A stretch of DNA of 64,000 nt from Paenibacillus whitsoniae (GCF_003955665.1 NZ_RXHU01000066.1:62001-126000), one strand, 5' to 3'. Shown: positions 16,756 to 28,263, counted from the first letter of the stretch. Numbers and translations are program-made. The notes: generated from the letters alone by a model not told the origin.

Positions 16756-18051
16756 ATGGCGGATTTACGCATCAATCTGGCTGGTATTTCTTCACCGAAC
16801 CCATTCTGGCTCGCTTCGGCGCCGCCGACGAATACCGGGTATCAGGTACAGCGCGCATTTGAAGCGGGGTGGGGAGGCGCGGTTTGGAAGACGCTCGGCG
16901 ATCCGATTATCAATACATCGTCGCGTTTTGCGGCGGTTCATTTTAACGGGCAGCGGGTGGCTGGGTTTAACAATATTGAGCTGATTACGGATCGGCCGCT
17001 TGAGGTGAATCTGAAAGAAATCTATGAGACCAAGAAGCGGTTCCCCGATCATGCGCTCGTCGTGTCCCTGATGGTGGAGCCAAAGCGTGAGAAGTGGCAT
17101 GAAATTGTCAAAAAAGTGGAAGCGGTCGGCGTCGATGGGCTGGAGCTGAACTTTGGCTGTCCGCACGGCATGGCGGAACGGGGGATGGGATCAGCCTCCG
17201 GACAGCAGCCGGATCTCGTGGAAGCACAGACGATGTGGGCGAAGGAAGCGGCGCAAACGCCGGTCATCGTCAAGCTTACGCCGAATATCACGGATATCAC
17301 GGCGACGGCGAAAGCGGCGGTGCGCGGAGGCGCTGACGCGATCTCGCTGATCAACACGATCAATTCGCTCGCCGGCGTCGATCTGGATACGTGGAACACC
17401 ATCCCGCATGTCGGCGGGAAAGGCTCCCACGGCGGCTACTGCGGTCCTGCGGTGAAGCCGATTGCCTTGCACATGGTCGCGGACTGTGCTCGCAATCCGG
17501 CGATTACAGTGCCGATCTCCGGGATCGGCGGTGTTTCCTCCTGGCGCGATGCGGTGGAATTTATGCTGATGGGCGCCACAGGCGTGCAGGTGTGCACAGC
17601 GGCGATGCATCACGGCTTCCGCATTGTGGAGGACATGATCGACGGATTGAACAATTACCTGGATAGCAAAGGGATTGCCAGTGTGTCCGAGCTGGTTGGC
17701 AAATCGGTTCCTAAATATTCGGATTGGGGCCATCTTGACCTCAATTATGCGGTCGTAGCGCGGATCGATACCGAGACGTGCATCTCGTGCAACAAGTGTC
17801 ACATCGCCTGCGAGGACACGTCCCACCAATGCATCGAGCGTACGGTCGATAGCGGTGGCAAGGCGATTTTACAAGTGAGGGAAGAGGACTGTGTCGGCTG
17901 CAACTTGTGCGCGATCGTCTGCCCGGTTGAGGGAGCGATCTCCATGGTGGAGGTAGTGGGAACCGAGCCGCCGATGACTTGGAACGAGCGCCAGACGGTA
18001 GTGGCCAAACTCAGTGAGGGTCAAGACGGAAGCAAGAAGGAGGCGATGTAG
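16756..18051 (+). CDS. preA: NAD-dependent dihydropyrimidine dehydrogenase subunit PreA
   Basis: The 431-residue protein has a dihydroorotate-dehydrogenase-like FMN barrel (SPNPFWLASAPPTN, ELNFGCPHGM with substrate-site residues, PVIVKLTPNITDI, GIGGVSSW) and a C-terminal ferredoxin domain with two 4Fe-4S motifs, CISCNKCHIAC and CVGCNLCAIVCP. It reduces uracil and thymine to the dihydro forms with PreT. GAGGAGGG precedes the ATG. The dihydropyrimidinase gene starts one base after its stop codon, so the two are translationally linked. Confidence 0.93.
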   Translation: MADLRINLAGISSPNPFWLASAPPTNTGYQVQRAFEAGWGGAVWKTLGDPIINTSSRFAAVHFNGQRVAGFNNIELITDRPLEVNLKEIYETKKRFPDHALVVSLMVEPKREKWHEIVKKVEAVGVDGLELNFGCPHGMAERGMGSASGQQPDLVEAQTMWAKEAAQTPVIVKLTPNITDITATAKAAVRGGADAISLINTINSLAGVDLDTWNTIPHVGGKGSHGGYCGPAVKPIALHMVADCARNPAITVPISGIGGVSSWRDAVEFMLMGATGVQVCTAAMHHGFRIVEDMIDGLNNYLDSKGIASVSELVGKSVPKYSDWGHLDLNYAVVARIDTETCISCNKCHIACEDTSHQCIERTVDSGGKAILQVREEDCVGCNLCAIVCPVEGAISMVEVVGTEPPMTWNERQTVVAKLSEGQDGSKKEAM

Positions 18052-18052
18052 C

Positions 18053-19486
18053 ATGGCGAAAATCATTCGGGGCGGCACCATTGTGACAGCGTCGGATACA
18101 TATCAGGGGGATATTAGGATCGAAAATGGGTTGATTACCCAGCTTGGCAAAGGGCTCAGTCAGGAGGGCGCGGAAGTCGTCGATGCTTCGGGACTTTATG
18201 TATTTCCCGGCGGGGTCGATCCTCACACCCATCTCGATATGCCGTTCGGAGGAACGGTAACGGCCGACAATTTCGAGACCGGCACAAGGGCGGCAGCGTT
18301 CGGCGGGACGACGACGGTTATTGATTTTTGCCTGACGAATAAAGGAAAACCGCTGCGGGAATCCGTGCAAACGTGGCATGCCAAAGCCGAGGGCAAAGCG
18401 ACCATCGACTATAGCTTCCATTTGATGATCGCAGAGATTACGGATGAGGTGCTGACTGAGCTGCCAGCGATCATTGAGGATGAGGGCATCACTTCGTTCA
18501 AAGTGTTCATGGCGTATAAAAATGTGTTTCAAGCCGACGACGGCACCCTCTACCGGACGCTGCTCGAGGCCAAAAAGCATGGTGCGCTCGTCATGGTGCA
18601 TGCGGAGAACGGCGATGTGATCGATTATTTGATTCGTGAAGCGCTCGAAGCGGGCAACACGGATCCGATCTACCATGCGCTCACCCGACCGTCGATCATT
18701 GAAGGGGAGGCGACAGGGCGAGCAGCGAAGCTGACGGCGATGGCGAACTCGCAGCTCTATGTGGTGCACGTGACATGCGAGGAAGCGGTGAAGCAGATTA
18801 CCGAGGCGCGCAATCAGGGTGTCGACATTTGGGGCGAGACGTGCCCGCAGTATTTGATGCTGGATCAGACGTATTTGGAAAAGCCGGACTTTGAAGGAGC
18901 CAAATATGTATGGTCGCCACCGCTTCGACCGAAAGCGCATCAGGAAGCGCTGTGGACGGCACTTAGCAGCGGGCAGCTGCAGACGGTGGGCTCAGATCAG
19001 TGTTCGTTTAATTTTAAGGGGCAAAAGGAGCTGGGACGCGGTGATTTCAGCCTCATTCCGAACGGCGGGCCTTGTATCGAGGATCGGTTTTCGATTTTGT
19101 TTTCGGAGGGCGTGCGCAAAGGGCGGTTGACGCTCAATCAGTTCGTGGACGTGGTGTCGACGCGGAGTGCGAAGCTGTTCGGCCTATTCCCGCAAAAAGG
19201 CACGATCGCCGTCGGCAGCGATGCGGACCTCGTGCTGTTCGACCCGGATGCGGCGCGCACGTTGTCCGTGCAAACGCATCACATGAACGTGGACTACAAC
19301 CCGTTTGAAGGCATCGCGATTACGGGAGAGCCGGTCAGCGTGCTGTCTCGAGGCGAATTCGTCATCCGTGATAAGCAATTCGTCGGCCAGGCGGGGGCGG
19401 GGCAGTATCTCAAGCGGAAGCGGTATCAGGGCGCAGCCTACGCAGGCAGTCCTGCCAAGGCGAACGGAGGTGCCGACCATGTCTGA
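18053..19486 (+). CDS. Dihydropyrimidinase (D-hydantoinase)
   Basis: A 477-residue amidohydrolase with all expected metal residues: DPHTHLDMP, the carboxylated Lys in GITSFKVFMAYK, HAENGDV, VVHVTCEE, and the catalytic Asp in VGSDQCSF. It opens the ring of dihydrouracil or dihydrothymine, giving the N-carbamoyl product used by the amidohydrolase at 13622-14881. AAGGAGG lies within the end of preA. The C-terminus overlaps the start of the next gene by eight bases. Confidence 0.93.
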   Translation: MAKIIRGGTIVTASDTYQGDIRIENGLITQLGKGLSQEGAEVVDASGLYVFPGGVDPHTHLDMPFGGTVTADNFETGTRAAAFGGTTTVIDFCLTNKGKPLRESVQTWHAKAEGKATIDYSFHLMIAEITDEVLTELPAIIEDEGITSFKVFMAYKNVFQADDGTLYRTLLEAKKHGALVMVHAENGDVIDYLIREALEAGNTDPIYHALTRPSIIEGEATGRAAKLTAMANSQLYVVHVTCEEAVKQITEARNQGVDIWGETCPQYLMLDQTYLEKPDFEGAKYVWSPPLRPKAHQEALWTALSSGQLQTVGSDQCSFNFKGQKELGRGDFSLIPNGGPCIEDRFSILFSEGVRKGRLTLNQFVDVVSTRSAKLFGLFPQKGTIAVGSDADLVLFDPDAARTLSVQTHHMNVDYNPFEGIAITGEPVSVLSRGEFVIRDKQFVGQAGAGQYLKRKRYQGAAYAGSPAKANGGADHV

Positions 19487-19694
19487 GTTCGAGCAATTTC
19501 AAGCGGAGAAGGAAAAGCTGGACGGCTATGTCGCGCAAAAGTTTCAGATCGTCGGTGTCAAAGAAGATCTGGAGGGCGCTTGGCTCGATCTTGAGCATCC
19601 CGGCGGCGAAACGGCTAAGCTACATTTGAAAACGGCGAATGCCCGCAAATATTATGTGAATGTCCTGCTGATGCAGGGGCGCACGAAGCCGTAA
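19479..19694 (+). CDS. Small conserved-looking protein in the pyrimidine operon
   Basis: The 71-residue soluble protein begins with ATG at 19479, overlapping the dihydropyrimidinase stop, behind a strong CGGAGG. It has an acidic amphipathic N-terminus (MSEFEQFQAEKEKLDG), then a strand-rich stretch with GAWLDLEHPGG and KYYVNVLLMQG. I do not recognise it. Its overlap with the gene before it suggests coupled translation and a role in the pathway, perhaps as an accessory subunit; that is inference only. Confidence 0.7.
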   Translation: MSEFEQFQAEKEKLDGYVAQKFQIVGVKEDLEGAWLDLEHPGGETAKLHLKTANARKYYVNVLLMQGRTKP

Positions 19695-19781
19695 CGGGGA
19701 AGTTTGGGGTGGCGGTTTACGAGAACAGTGCCCAATAGTAACAATTCCTGTGAAGTTTGTGCAGCGGTGAGGAGGGCTGAT

Positions 19782-21224
19782 ATGACAGAGGTAAAAAATC
19801 TCATTGGCGGCGCCTGGGTGGACGCGGAGGCGGGGCAGCGTCAGGCTGTTTTTGATCCAGCGACGGGGGAGATGATTGCGGAGGTGCCGCTTTCGTCCAC
19901 ATCGGACGTGGACCGGGCGGTTGCCGCTGCGGAAGCCGCTTGGGATGGCTGGCGGCGGACGCCGGTGCCGAAGCGGGCGCGTGTGCTTTTCAGTTATTGG
20001 CAGCTTTTGCAGGCGCATGAGCGGGAGCTGGCCGAGCTGATTACACTGGAGAACGGCAAAAGCTACAAAGAAGCGCTCGGCGAAGTGCTGCGCGGCATCG
20101 AATGCGTCGAATTTGCCGCCGGTGCGCCGACACACCTGATGGGCGCGACGCTAGCGAACATCTCGGCGGAGATGGACTCGGAGCTGTTCCGCTTCCCGCT
20201 CGGCGTCGTGGGCGGCATTACCCCGTTCAATTTCCCGATGATGGTGCCGTGCTGGATGTTCCCGCTGGCGATTGCCTGCGGCAATACGTTTGTCTTGAAG
20301 CCGTCCGAACGGACGCCGCTGACGGCGAACAAGCTGGCTTCCTTGCTGCAGGAAGCCGGGCTGCCGGACGGCGTACTGAACGTCGTTCACGGCGCGCACG
20401 ATGTTGTGAACGGCTTGACGACGCATCCCGCCGTCAAAGCGATCTCGTTTGTCGGGTCGCAGCCCGTCGCCAAGTACGTGTACGAGCGCGCGAGCGCAGC
20501 CGGCAAGCGTGTGCAGGCGCTTGCCGGCGCCAAAAACCACCACATCGTCATGCCTGACGCTGTGCCGGACAAAACCGTGGAGAACATTATCATGTCCTCC
20601 TTCGGCAGTGCCGGCGAGCGCTGCATGGCGTGCTCGGCCGTGGTTTTGGTCGGCGACGGGGACGCCGTCCTGGAGCCGCTGGTGCGAGCGGCCGAGGGGC
20701 TCGTGCTCGGCAGCGGCATGGATGACGGCGTGTCCCTGACGCCGGTCATCCGCGAGGAGCAGCGCGCGCGTATCAGCGGCTGCATCGCGCAAGGCGTCGC
20801 CGAGGGCGCGACGCTGCTGCTCGACGGGCGCAAGGCGGCCGCCTGCGCCGGGCCGGGCTACTTCCTCGGCGCGACGCTGTTCGATCATGTCCGGCCGGAC
20901 ATGTCGCTTGCGCGCGAGGAGATTTTCGGGCCGGTGCTGTCGATTCTCCGGGCCGGGAGTTTGGATGAAGCGATAGCGATCGTGAATCAATCGCGTTTCG
21001 GCAACTCCGCCGTCATCTATACGGAGAATGCGAAGGCTGTCCGCCAATTCCGCGAGGACGTGGAGGCGGGCATGCTCGGTGTGAACGTGGGGGTGCCGGC
21101 GCCGATGGCGTTTTTCCCTTTTTCAGGCTGGAAAGATTCGTTCTACGGTGATTTACATGCTAATGGCAAGGATGGAGTGGAGTTTTATACGAAGAAGAAA
21201 ATGATAACATCGCGTTATTATTGA
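19782..21224 (+). CDS. mmsA: CoA-acylating (methyl)malonate-semialdehyde dehydrogenase
   Basis: The 480-residue aldehyde dehydrogenase matches the MmsA/IolA branch: VGGITPFNFPMMVPCWMFP, the active-site Cys in GSAGERCMAC, and a C-terminal FPFSGWKDSFYGDLHANG block typical of the CoA-dependent enzymes. It would turn malonate semialdehyde from beta-alanine into acetyl-CoA (or methylmalonate semialdehyde from thymine into propionyl-CoA). The ATG at 19782 follows GGAGGG. It ends the operon, and a terminator follows. Confidence 0.9.
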   Translation: MTEVKNLIGGAWVDAEAGQRQAVFDPATGEMIAEVPLSSTSDVDRAVAAAEAAWDGWRRTPVPKRARVLFSYWQLLQAHERELAELITLENGKSYKEALGEVLRGIECVEFAAGAPTHLMGATLANISAEMDSELFRFPLGVVGGITPFNFPMMVPCWMFPLAIACGNTFVLKPSERTPLTANKLASLLQEAGLPDGVLNVVHGAHDVVNGLTTHPAVKAISFVGSQPVAKYVYERASAAGKRVQALAGAKNHHIVMPDAVPDKTVENIIMSSFGSAGERCMACSAVVLVGDGDAVLEPLVRAAEGLVLGSGMDDGVSLTPVIREEQRARISGCIAQGVAEGATLLLDGRKAAACAGPGYFLGATLFDHVRPDMSLAREEIFGPVLSILRAGSLDEAIAIVNQSRFGNSAVIYTENAKAVRQFREDVEAGMLGVNVGVPAPMAFFPFSGWKDSFYGDLHANGKDGVEFYTKKKMITSRYY

Positions 21225-21243
21225 GCGCGGGTTAGTATAGCGG

Positions 21244-21276
21244 CTGTCCTGAGGCGGGGCTTTGGGGCAGTTTTTT
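21244..21276 (+). terminator. Terminator after mmsA
   Basis: CTGTCC pairs with GGGCAG (one T:G pair) and is followed by TTTTTT, ending the pyrimidine operon. Confidence 0.6.
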
Positions 21277-21353
21277 CGTGTTTCCTATCCAATCCATAAA
21301 ATGTAAAATGATGATGGCTACGCTGGCACCTGTCGAGGTTGTGAGGGTGGATT

Positions 21354-21532
21354 CCTGCGATTATGCAGGAATTTTCCGCAAAAATGGCGTTTTCAGCGAA
21401 ATGCCTGCGATAAGACAGTTTTTTGGACTGAGTCCGCTTAAAAAGAGGGTTCTCCTCCAAAAATGCCTGCCGAATCGCAGGTATTTCATCGAATCAGGAG
21501 GGGCAGGATGGAAATTCCTGCTTATTTGCAGG
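21354..21532 (+). repeat. Four-palindrome intergenic element, copy R2
   Basis: Units at 21354, 21404, 21466 and 21517 (spacing 50, 62, 51). The second unit has a decayed right arm followed by TTTTTT, the mirror of the other three copies, so this copy is inverted relative to them. Sequence between units is also shared with reversed R3, for example GCGTTTTCAGCGAAATGCC. It lies between the mmsA terminator and the GNAT gene; nothing else is seen in the 369-base gap. Confidence 0.88.
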
Positions 21533-21593
21533 TTTGGATGTCTTGGTCTGAATGTACGATGCTTGGTTAATTTTGTTCTGAAGGAGTAGTTTT

Positions 21594-22001
21594 ATGAATA
21601 TTGTTTTCGCATCTGATTCGGATTATGAATACATCAAAGAGCGTGATCATCACATGCTAGAATACCTAATTTTACCGAAAATAAGGCAGAACGAAATTTT
21701 CATCTTAAAGAATGATGATTGCGGAAATATTGGATGGATGCGCTACAGTTACTTTTGGGATAATACCCCGTTTATGAATATGCTTTGGATCGATGCTCCT
21801 TATCGAAAGAAAGGAACTGGAACAAAGGCAGTTCTCTTTTGGGAGGACGAAATGAAGAGAAACGGGTTTAAACTCTTGATGACCTCAACTTTGGCAAGTG
21901 AAGAAGCTCAACACTTTTATAGAAAGTTAGGTTATAGGGACTCGGGCTGCTTATTGCTTGAGGGTGAACCGCTGGAGATTCTGTTAACAAAGAGTCTTTA
22001 G
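21594..22001 (+). CDS. GNAT family acetyltransferase
   Basis: A 135-residue GNAT protein: IGWMRYSYFW beta strand, then LWIDAPYRKKGTGTKAVLFWE, in which RKKGTGT is the acetyl-CoA pyrophosphate loop, and the closing AQHFYRKLGYRDSG motif. AAGGAG precedes the ATG. The substrate cannot be predicted. It is somewhat AT-rich compared with the operon before it. Confidence 0.82.
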   Translation: MNIVFASDSDYEYIKERDHHMLEYLILPKIRQNEIFILKNDDCGNIGWMRYSYFWDNTPFMNMLWIDAPYRKKGTGTKAVLFWEDEMKRNGFKLLMTSTLASEEAQHFYRKLGYRDSGCLLLEGEPLEILLTKSL

Positions 22002-22121
22002 CGTAACACTGCTTCCTTATTGTTAAACGAACAGGCAGGATACTTCGAATGAAGTGAGAATAATTAATATTAAAACTGTCATATTTTCAAGTAATCCGTG
22101 AGACGAAAAGGGGAAGCCGAA

Positions 22122-22577
22122 ATGAAAACGATTAAGTCAATGATGAATCACCTATACTGGGCGGATGGACGCATCTTGGACGCCCTCGAGGATAGTAAAA
22201 CGAGAAATAAGGACCTTCTGAAGCTGGCTCGGCACGTCGCGGTTGCGGAACGAGTCTGGCTGTCCCGATTGCAGGGTAAGGGCAGCGCGCAATATTCGTT
22301 GTGGGAGGAAGCGGAAGACCTGACGGCGATCCGGACGATGTTCGAAGAAAATGCCGAGCAATATCGCACCTATATCGAAGAGCTTCAGGAAGCCGAGTTG
22401 GATGAGATGATCGACTATTCGAACCAGAGCGGGGTTCCGTTCCGAACGTCTGTCCGGGATATCCTGCTGCAGGTCCTCTTACATGGGCAATATCACCGGG
22501 GGCAGATCAACCGGGCACTTCGGATCGAATCGGCAGAGCCTGTCCAAGTCGATTACATCACGTTCGCGAGGCTCTAA
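22122..22577 (+). CDS. DinB family protein
   Basis: A 151-residue four-helix-bundle protein of the DinB/YfiT superfamily. The three metal-ligand His positions are visible in MNHLYWADGR, ARHVAVAERVWLSR and LHGQYHRGQINRALR. Family members are often metal- or thiol-dependent transferases, but specific roles are mostly unknown. The ATG at 22122 has AAGGGGAAG upstream and fits the usual start. Confidence 0.85.
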   Translation: MKTIKSMMNHLYWADGRILDALEDSKTRNKDLLKLARHVAVAERVWLSRLQGKGSAQYSLWEEAEDLTAIRTMFEENAEQYRTYIEELQEAELDEMIDYSNQSGVPFRTSVRDILLQVLLHGQYHRGQINRALRIESAEPVQVDYITFARL

Positions 22578-22631
22578 CATCCTGTGGTGGCGATGTAAGG
22601 TTGTGGCAACTGACAAAGGAGTACGAAACCA

Positions 22632-23273
22632 TTGAAAAAGTTTATACTCTTCGATCATGATGGAGTTCTGGTTGATACGGAATTCTGGTATTATAAGGCG
22701 GGAGAACGCGCTTTGGCTGACATTGGATTTACTTTGGATAAAGATCAATACCTCTGCGATATGACCCAGTCATTGGGCACTTGGTCCCAAGCTAGGGCGG
22801 CAGGCATTGATGAACAGATCATCAGCAAGCAGCGAGAGGTCCGCAACATCTATTATCAGGAATATCTAAGAACAGAAGCCATAGAAATTGAAGGCGTAGT
22901 TGATACTCTAACCGAACTGTCAAAGTACGTCCGCATGGCCATCGTGACGACTGCAAAGCGTGCGGATTTTCAACTTATTCATGAAAAGCGCCAGATTACA
23001 CAATTCATGGAATTCGTCCTTGTACGCGAAGACTATGAGCACACCAAGCCGCACCCCGAACCATACTTGACCGGACTAAAGCGCTTCGGAGCTATCAAAG
23101 AAGAGACCCTGGTTGTTGAGGATTCAAATAGAGGGCTAAACTCCGCTGTGGCGGCTGGTATCGATTGTGCTATTGTCCATAATGATTTCACAAAAACACA
23201 CGACTTCTCACAGGCCAGCTATCGAATCAAGACTCTGATTGAACTTAAGGACATTATTCTGTATACAAAATGA
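22632..23273 (+). CDS. HAD superfamily hydrolase, phosphoglycolate phosphatase-like
   Basis: The 213-residue protein has HAD motif I FDHDGVLVDTE (the first Asp is the nucleophile), motif II in AIVTTAKR, motif III Lys in EHTKPHPEPY, and motif IV VVEDSNRG. The cap is of the C1 alpha-helical type inserted after motif I. This is the subfamily of beta-phosphoglucomutase and phosphoglycolate phosphatase-like enzymes. The start is TTG at 22632 after AAAGGAG. Confidence 0.85.
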   Translation: MKKFILFDHDGVLVDTEFWYYKAGERALADIGFTLDKDQYLCDMTQSLGTWSQARAAGIDEQIISKQREVRNIYYQEYLRTEAIEIEGVVDTLTELSKYVRMAIVTTAKRADFQLIHEKRQITQFMEFVLVREDYEHTKPHPEPYLTGLKRFGAIKEETLVVEDSNRGLNSAVAAGIDCAIVHNDFTKTHDFSQASYRIKTLIELKDIILYTK

Positions 23274-23507
23274 GAGAATATTCGTCAGCGTGTCCCTTAC
23301 TCACTTTAAAAGTGAAGATCGGTGCCGGCGGCGCGGACTCATTTGGGATGAGGCCAATTAACAATTTTGCAGAAGTTAAAAATCTAGCAAAGTTAGATAG
23401 CTAAGGCAGCCTAGTTGGCGTATGGGGAGCAATAGAATGGGTGATCATCAAGGACAATTTGAAAGATGGGAGGACCTCAATGCATTTAAATGAAACCGGA
23501 GATTATT
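23274..23507 (+). other. Non-coding gap, possible decayed coding fragment
   Basis: No gene is supported in these 234 bases. A short frame starting at 23437 (MGDHQGQFERWEDLNAFK, then a stop) has a GGGGAG ahead of it, and an overlapping frame reads GSLVGVWGAIEWVIIKDN, but neither is long enough to trust. It may be the remains of a gene next to an AT-rich patch. Confidence 0.3.
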
Positions 23508-24056
23508 ATGAATAAACGAGAACGAATTACAACTATTTTCTTATATAGTGTGTTCATTTGTTACATAGTTTTTTTGATGAAATTATTGATCTTATCAAGA
23601 GTTTCGTTTCTGGAAATATTTAGTAACCAAAGGACGTTCCACAGGTCAATCAATCTTATTCCTTTTAATAGTATAGGGGAATATATATTTAGTAGTTCGA
23701 TGACGATAAAAAACTTCGCTTTTAGTAATGTTGTTGGTAATATCCTTATTTTTATTCCTCTCGGTACTTATTTGTTATTATTCAAAGAGAACAAAAGAGT
23801 AACAACCAATCTATTGATCATATTCTTTGTAAGTTTATCTGTTGAAATAATTCAGGGGCTTTTAGGCATCGGAGCATCAGACATTGATGATATCATTTTA
23901 AATGGTTTGGGTGGCTTGATTGGGATTTTGGGGTATAAGTTATTAGCGTTTCTATTACGTGATGAGAAAAAAGTACGTACCGTGATCACACTACTATCTG
24001 CACTAGGATTACCTGTAATCTTCTACTTGTTATTCATGATCAGATTACGTTTATAG
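23508..24056 (+). CDS. VanZ family membrane protein
   Basis: The 182-residue protein has four or five membrane segments (about 9-30, 72-92, 97-115, 133-150 and 158-178). It carries the VanZ pattern: SINLIPFNSIGEY after the first helix, NVVGNILIFIPLGTYL, and ASDIDDIILNGLGGLIG. VanZ-type proteins are linked to resistance to lipophilic teicoplanin-type drugs and to cell-envelope changes. There is no van operon here. It is clearly more AT-rich than its neighbours, which hints at transfer. Start ATG after CCGGAG. Confidence 0.85.
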   Translation: MNKRERITTIFLYSVFICYIVFLMKLLILSRVSFLEIFSNQRTFHRSINLIPFNSIGEYIFSSSMTIKNFAFSNVVGNILIFIPLGTYLLLFKENKRVTTNLLIIFFVSLSVEIIQGLLGIGASDIDDIILNGLGGLIGILGYKLLAFLLRDEKKVRTVITLLSALGLPVIFYLLFMIRLRL

Positions 24057-24213
24057 ATCCTCCAAGAAGACACCTTACAGAATGTAACGTAATGAGGCGA
24101 AAGGAGGAAGTAGGGATGATCCGCTATCCTAAATAGAACTGCCGCCGTTTTTCAATAATTTTTGCCATAAGCGAAAACTGAACACATTCTTTAGAAGAAG
24201 GGAAAAACGACAA

Positions 24214-24516
24214 ATGAATCCAGCAACCATTCGTCACATGGTCATTTTTAATCTGAAACATCCGAAAGGTTCACTAGAAGCGGAGAAATTTCTAGAGGAC
24301 GGAAAAAATATATTATCTTCCATTTCCGTTGTACAGAAATTTGAAGTTTTCCGTCAAGTTAGTAAAAAGAACGATTTTGATTACGGGTTTTCCATGGAAT
24401 TTTCTAGTCAAGCGGACTATGATGCGTATAATGAGAATCCGCTTCATGTAATGTTTGTTGAGCAACGTTGGCAGGTGGAAGTAGAACGGTTTCTGGAGAT
24501 TGATTTTCAAGCATAA
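24214..24516 (+). CDS. Dabb (stress-responsive alpha/beta barrel) family protein
   Basis: A 100-residue Dabb domain protein: the opening IRHMVIFNLK with the typical His, the central FDYGFSMEFSSQADYDAYNENPLH and the closing VEVERFLEIDF. These dimeric barrels are often stress-induced; a function is known for few. GAAGGG lies before the ATG. AT-rich like the VanZ gene before it. Confidence 0.82.
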   Translation: MNPATIRHMVIFNLKHPKGSLEAEKFLEDGKNILSSISVVQKFEVFRQVSKKNDFDYGFSMEFSSQADYDAYNENPLHVMFVEQRWQVEVERFLEIDFQA

Positions 24517-24670
24517 ATCAATAATTTAACTTGAAAGTGTATCTTGGCGATGGAACCGAACCATTGCTTTACAATTATTTTTGGGGTAGGGCTGTTTTAT
24601 TTTCGCCGTGAGCACATGGGACCCGAGAGGGAGCTAAAATTGTAGTTGTCTAACTTGGGTTTCACTAAAA

Positions 24671-24700
24671 AAGAACCTCGACAAAAATTGTCGGGTTCTT
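24671..24700. terminator. Hairpin between the Dabb gene and rph
   Basis: AAGAACCTCGACAA pairs with TTGTCGGGTTCTT around an AAA loop, with one unpaired base. The best T-run is on the minus strand (TTTTTT); on the plus strand only a few Ts follow, so it may act in either direction. The rest of the gap 24517-24854 holds the rph promoter. Confidence 0.55.
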
Positions 24701-24704
24701 CGTA

Positions 24705-24733
24705 TTGCACATCCATAGGCACGATGATATAAT
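24705..24733 (+). promoter_or_regulatory. Sigma-A promoter of rph
   Basis: TTGCAC (24705-24710) and TATAAT (24728-24733) are exactly 17 bases apart, with a TGn extension before the -10. About 120 bases of leader follow before the rph start. Confidence 0.65.
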
Positions 24734-24806
24734 CAATTCACGTCCGTCTAACTGATAAATAGACATAAGTAATTCATCTTACAATTTAATTTTATCATGA
24801 CGGTAA

Positions 24807-27455
<2,649 letters not shown>

Positions 27456-27581
27456 CAGCTAGGGACTGCTGCTTTACGGAAATCGGGTATTTTATGGAAA
27501 AAGTTTTTGTAGACACATCTCTTATTTATGGCGATTATTATTTTGTTGAGGCTTTATTGAATTTAAAGGAGGACTATGGGC

Positions 27582-28232
27582 ATGCTACTGCAAAAAAATG
27601 AAAAATTAATCATGATTGGAGATTCCATCACGGATTGCGAGAGAAAGCGCCCACTTGGAGAAGGATTGTTCGGAGGAATTGGCAAGGGTTATGTTTCGTT
27701 GGTGGACGCATTGATACAAAGCACTTATCCAGAGCTGGGCCTCCGGATTATCAATATGGGGATCAGCGGGAACACGGTGCGGGATCTGAAGAACCGTTGG
27801 GAAGAAGATGTGGAGAATCTGAAGCCGGACTGGCTCTCCATCATGATCGGCATCAATGATGTATGGCGGCAGTATGATCAGCCGACGATCCGAGAATCTC
27901 ATGTATACCCTGAGGAGTATGAGGCGACGCTGCGCGAGCTCATCCAGCGTACGAAGCCCCAGGTCAAAGGCATTGTGCTGATGACTCCGTTCTACATCGA
28001 GCCCAATCGGGAAGACGCGATGCGGAAGCGGATGGACGAGTACGGGACGATTGTGAAGCGTATCGCGGAAGAGACTGGCTGCTTACTGGTAGATACGCAG
28101 GCTGCATTTGAGTCGGTGCTGCGCGACATTTACCCGGCTACCTTGGCCTGGGATCGTGTGCATCCGTCTGCGGTGGGGCATATGGTGCTTGCCAAGGCGT
28201 TTCTCGCTGCAGTCGGGTATGAGTATCAGTAG
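27582..28232 (+). CDS. SGNH/GDSL family hydrolase
   Basis: The 216-residue esterase-like protein has block I MIGDSITDCER (nucleophile Ser), block II Gly in NMGISGNTV, block III GINDVW and block V DRVHPSAVGH with the catalytic Asp and His. It has no signal peptide. The enzymes deacylate varied substrates, often carbohydrate acetyl esters. The ATG at 27582 is nine bases from AAAGGAGG; the in-frame ATG at 27576 is too close. Confidence 0.87.
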   Translation: MLLQKNEKLIMIGDSITDCERKRPLGEGLFGGIGKGYVSLVDALIQSTYPELGLRIINMGISGNTVRDLKNRWEEDVENLKPDWLSIMIGINDVWRQYDQPTIRESHVYPEEYEATLRELIQRTKPQVKGIVLMTPFYIEPNREDAMRKRMDEYGTIVKRIAEETGCLLVDTQAAFESVLRDIYPATLAWDRVHPSAVGHMVLAKAFLAAVGYEYQ

Positions 28233-28263
28233 TTCGAACGTGAAGTATTAGCGTGAATGGGCG

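Noticed and set aside
23437-23493. An 18-codon frame MGDHQGQFERWEDLNAFK upstream of the VanZ gene
   Set aside because: It has a ribosome-site-like GGGGAG but no conserved feature and no attenuator structure after it. It is mentioned only as part of a non-coding gap.
23508-24056. VanZ (here) and VanW (47701-48534) as signs of a vancomycin-resistance operon
   Set aside because: They are 24 kb apart, and no vanH, vanA/B ligase, vanX or vanRS genes are present; both families are common in Firmicutes without resistance clusters.
24594-24700. Rifampin-associated element upstream of rph
   Set aside because: The inverted repeat seen at 24671-24700 is terminator-like and bears no resemblance to the known element, and it lies before the promoter.
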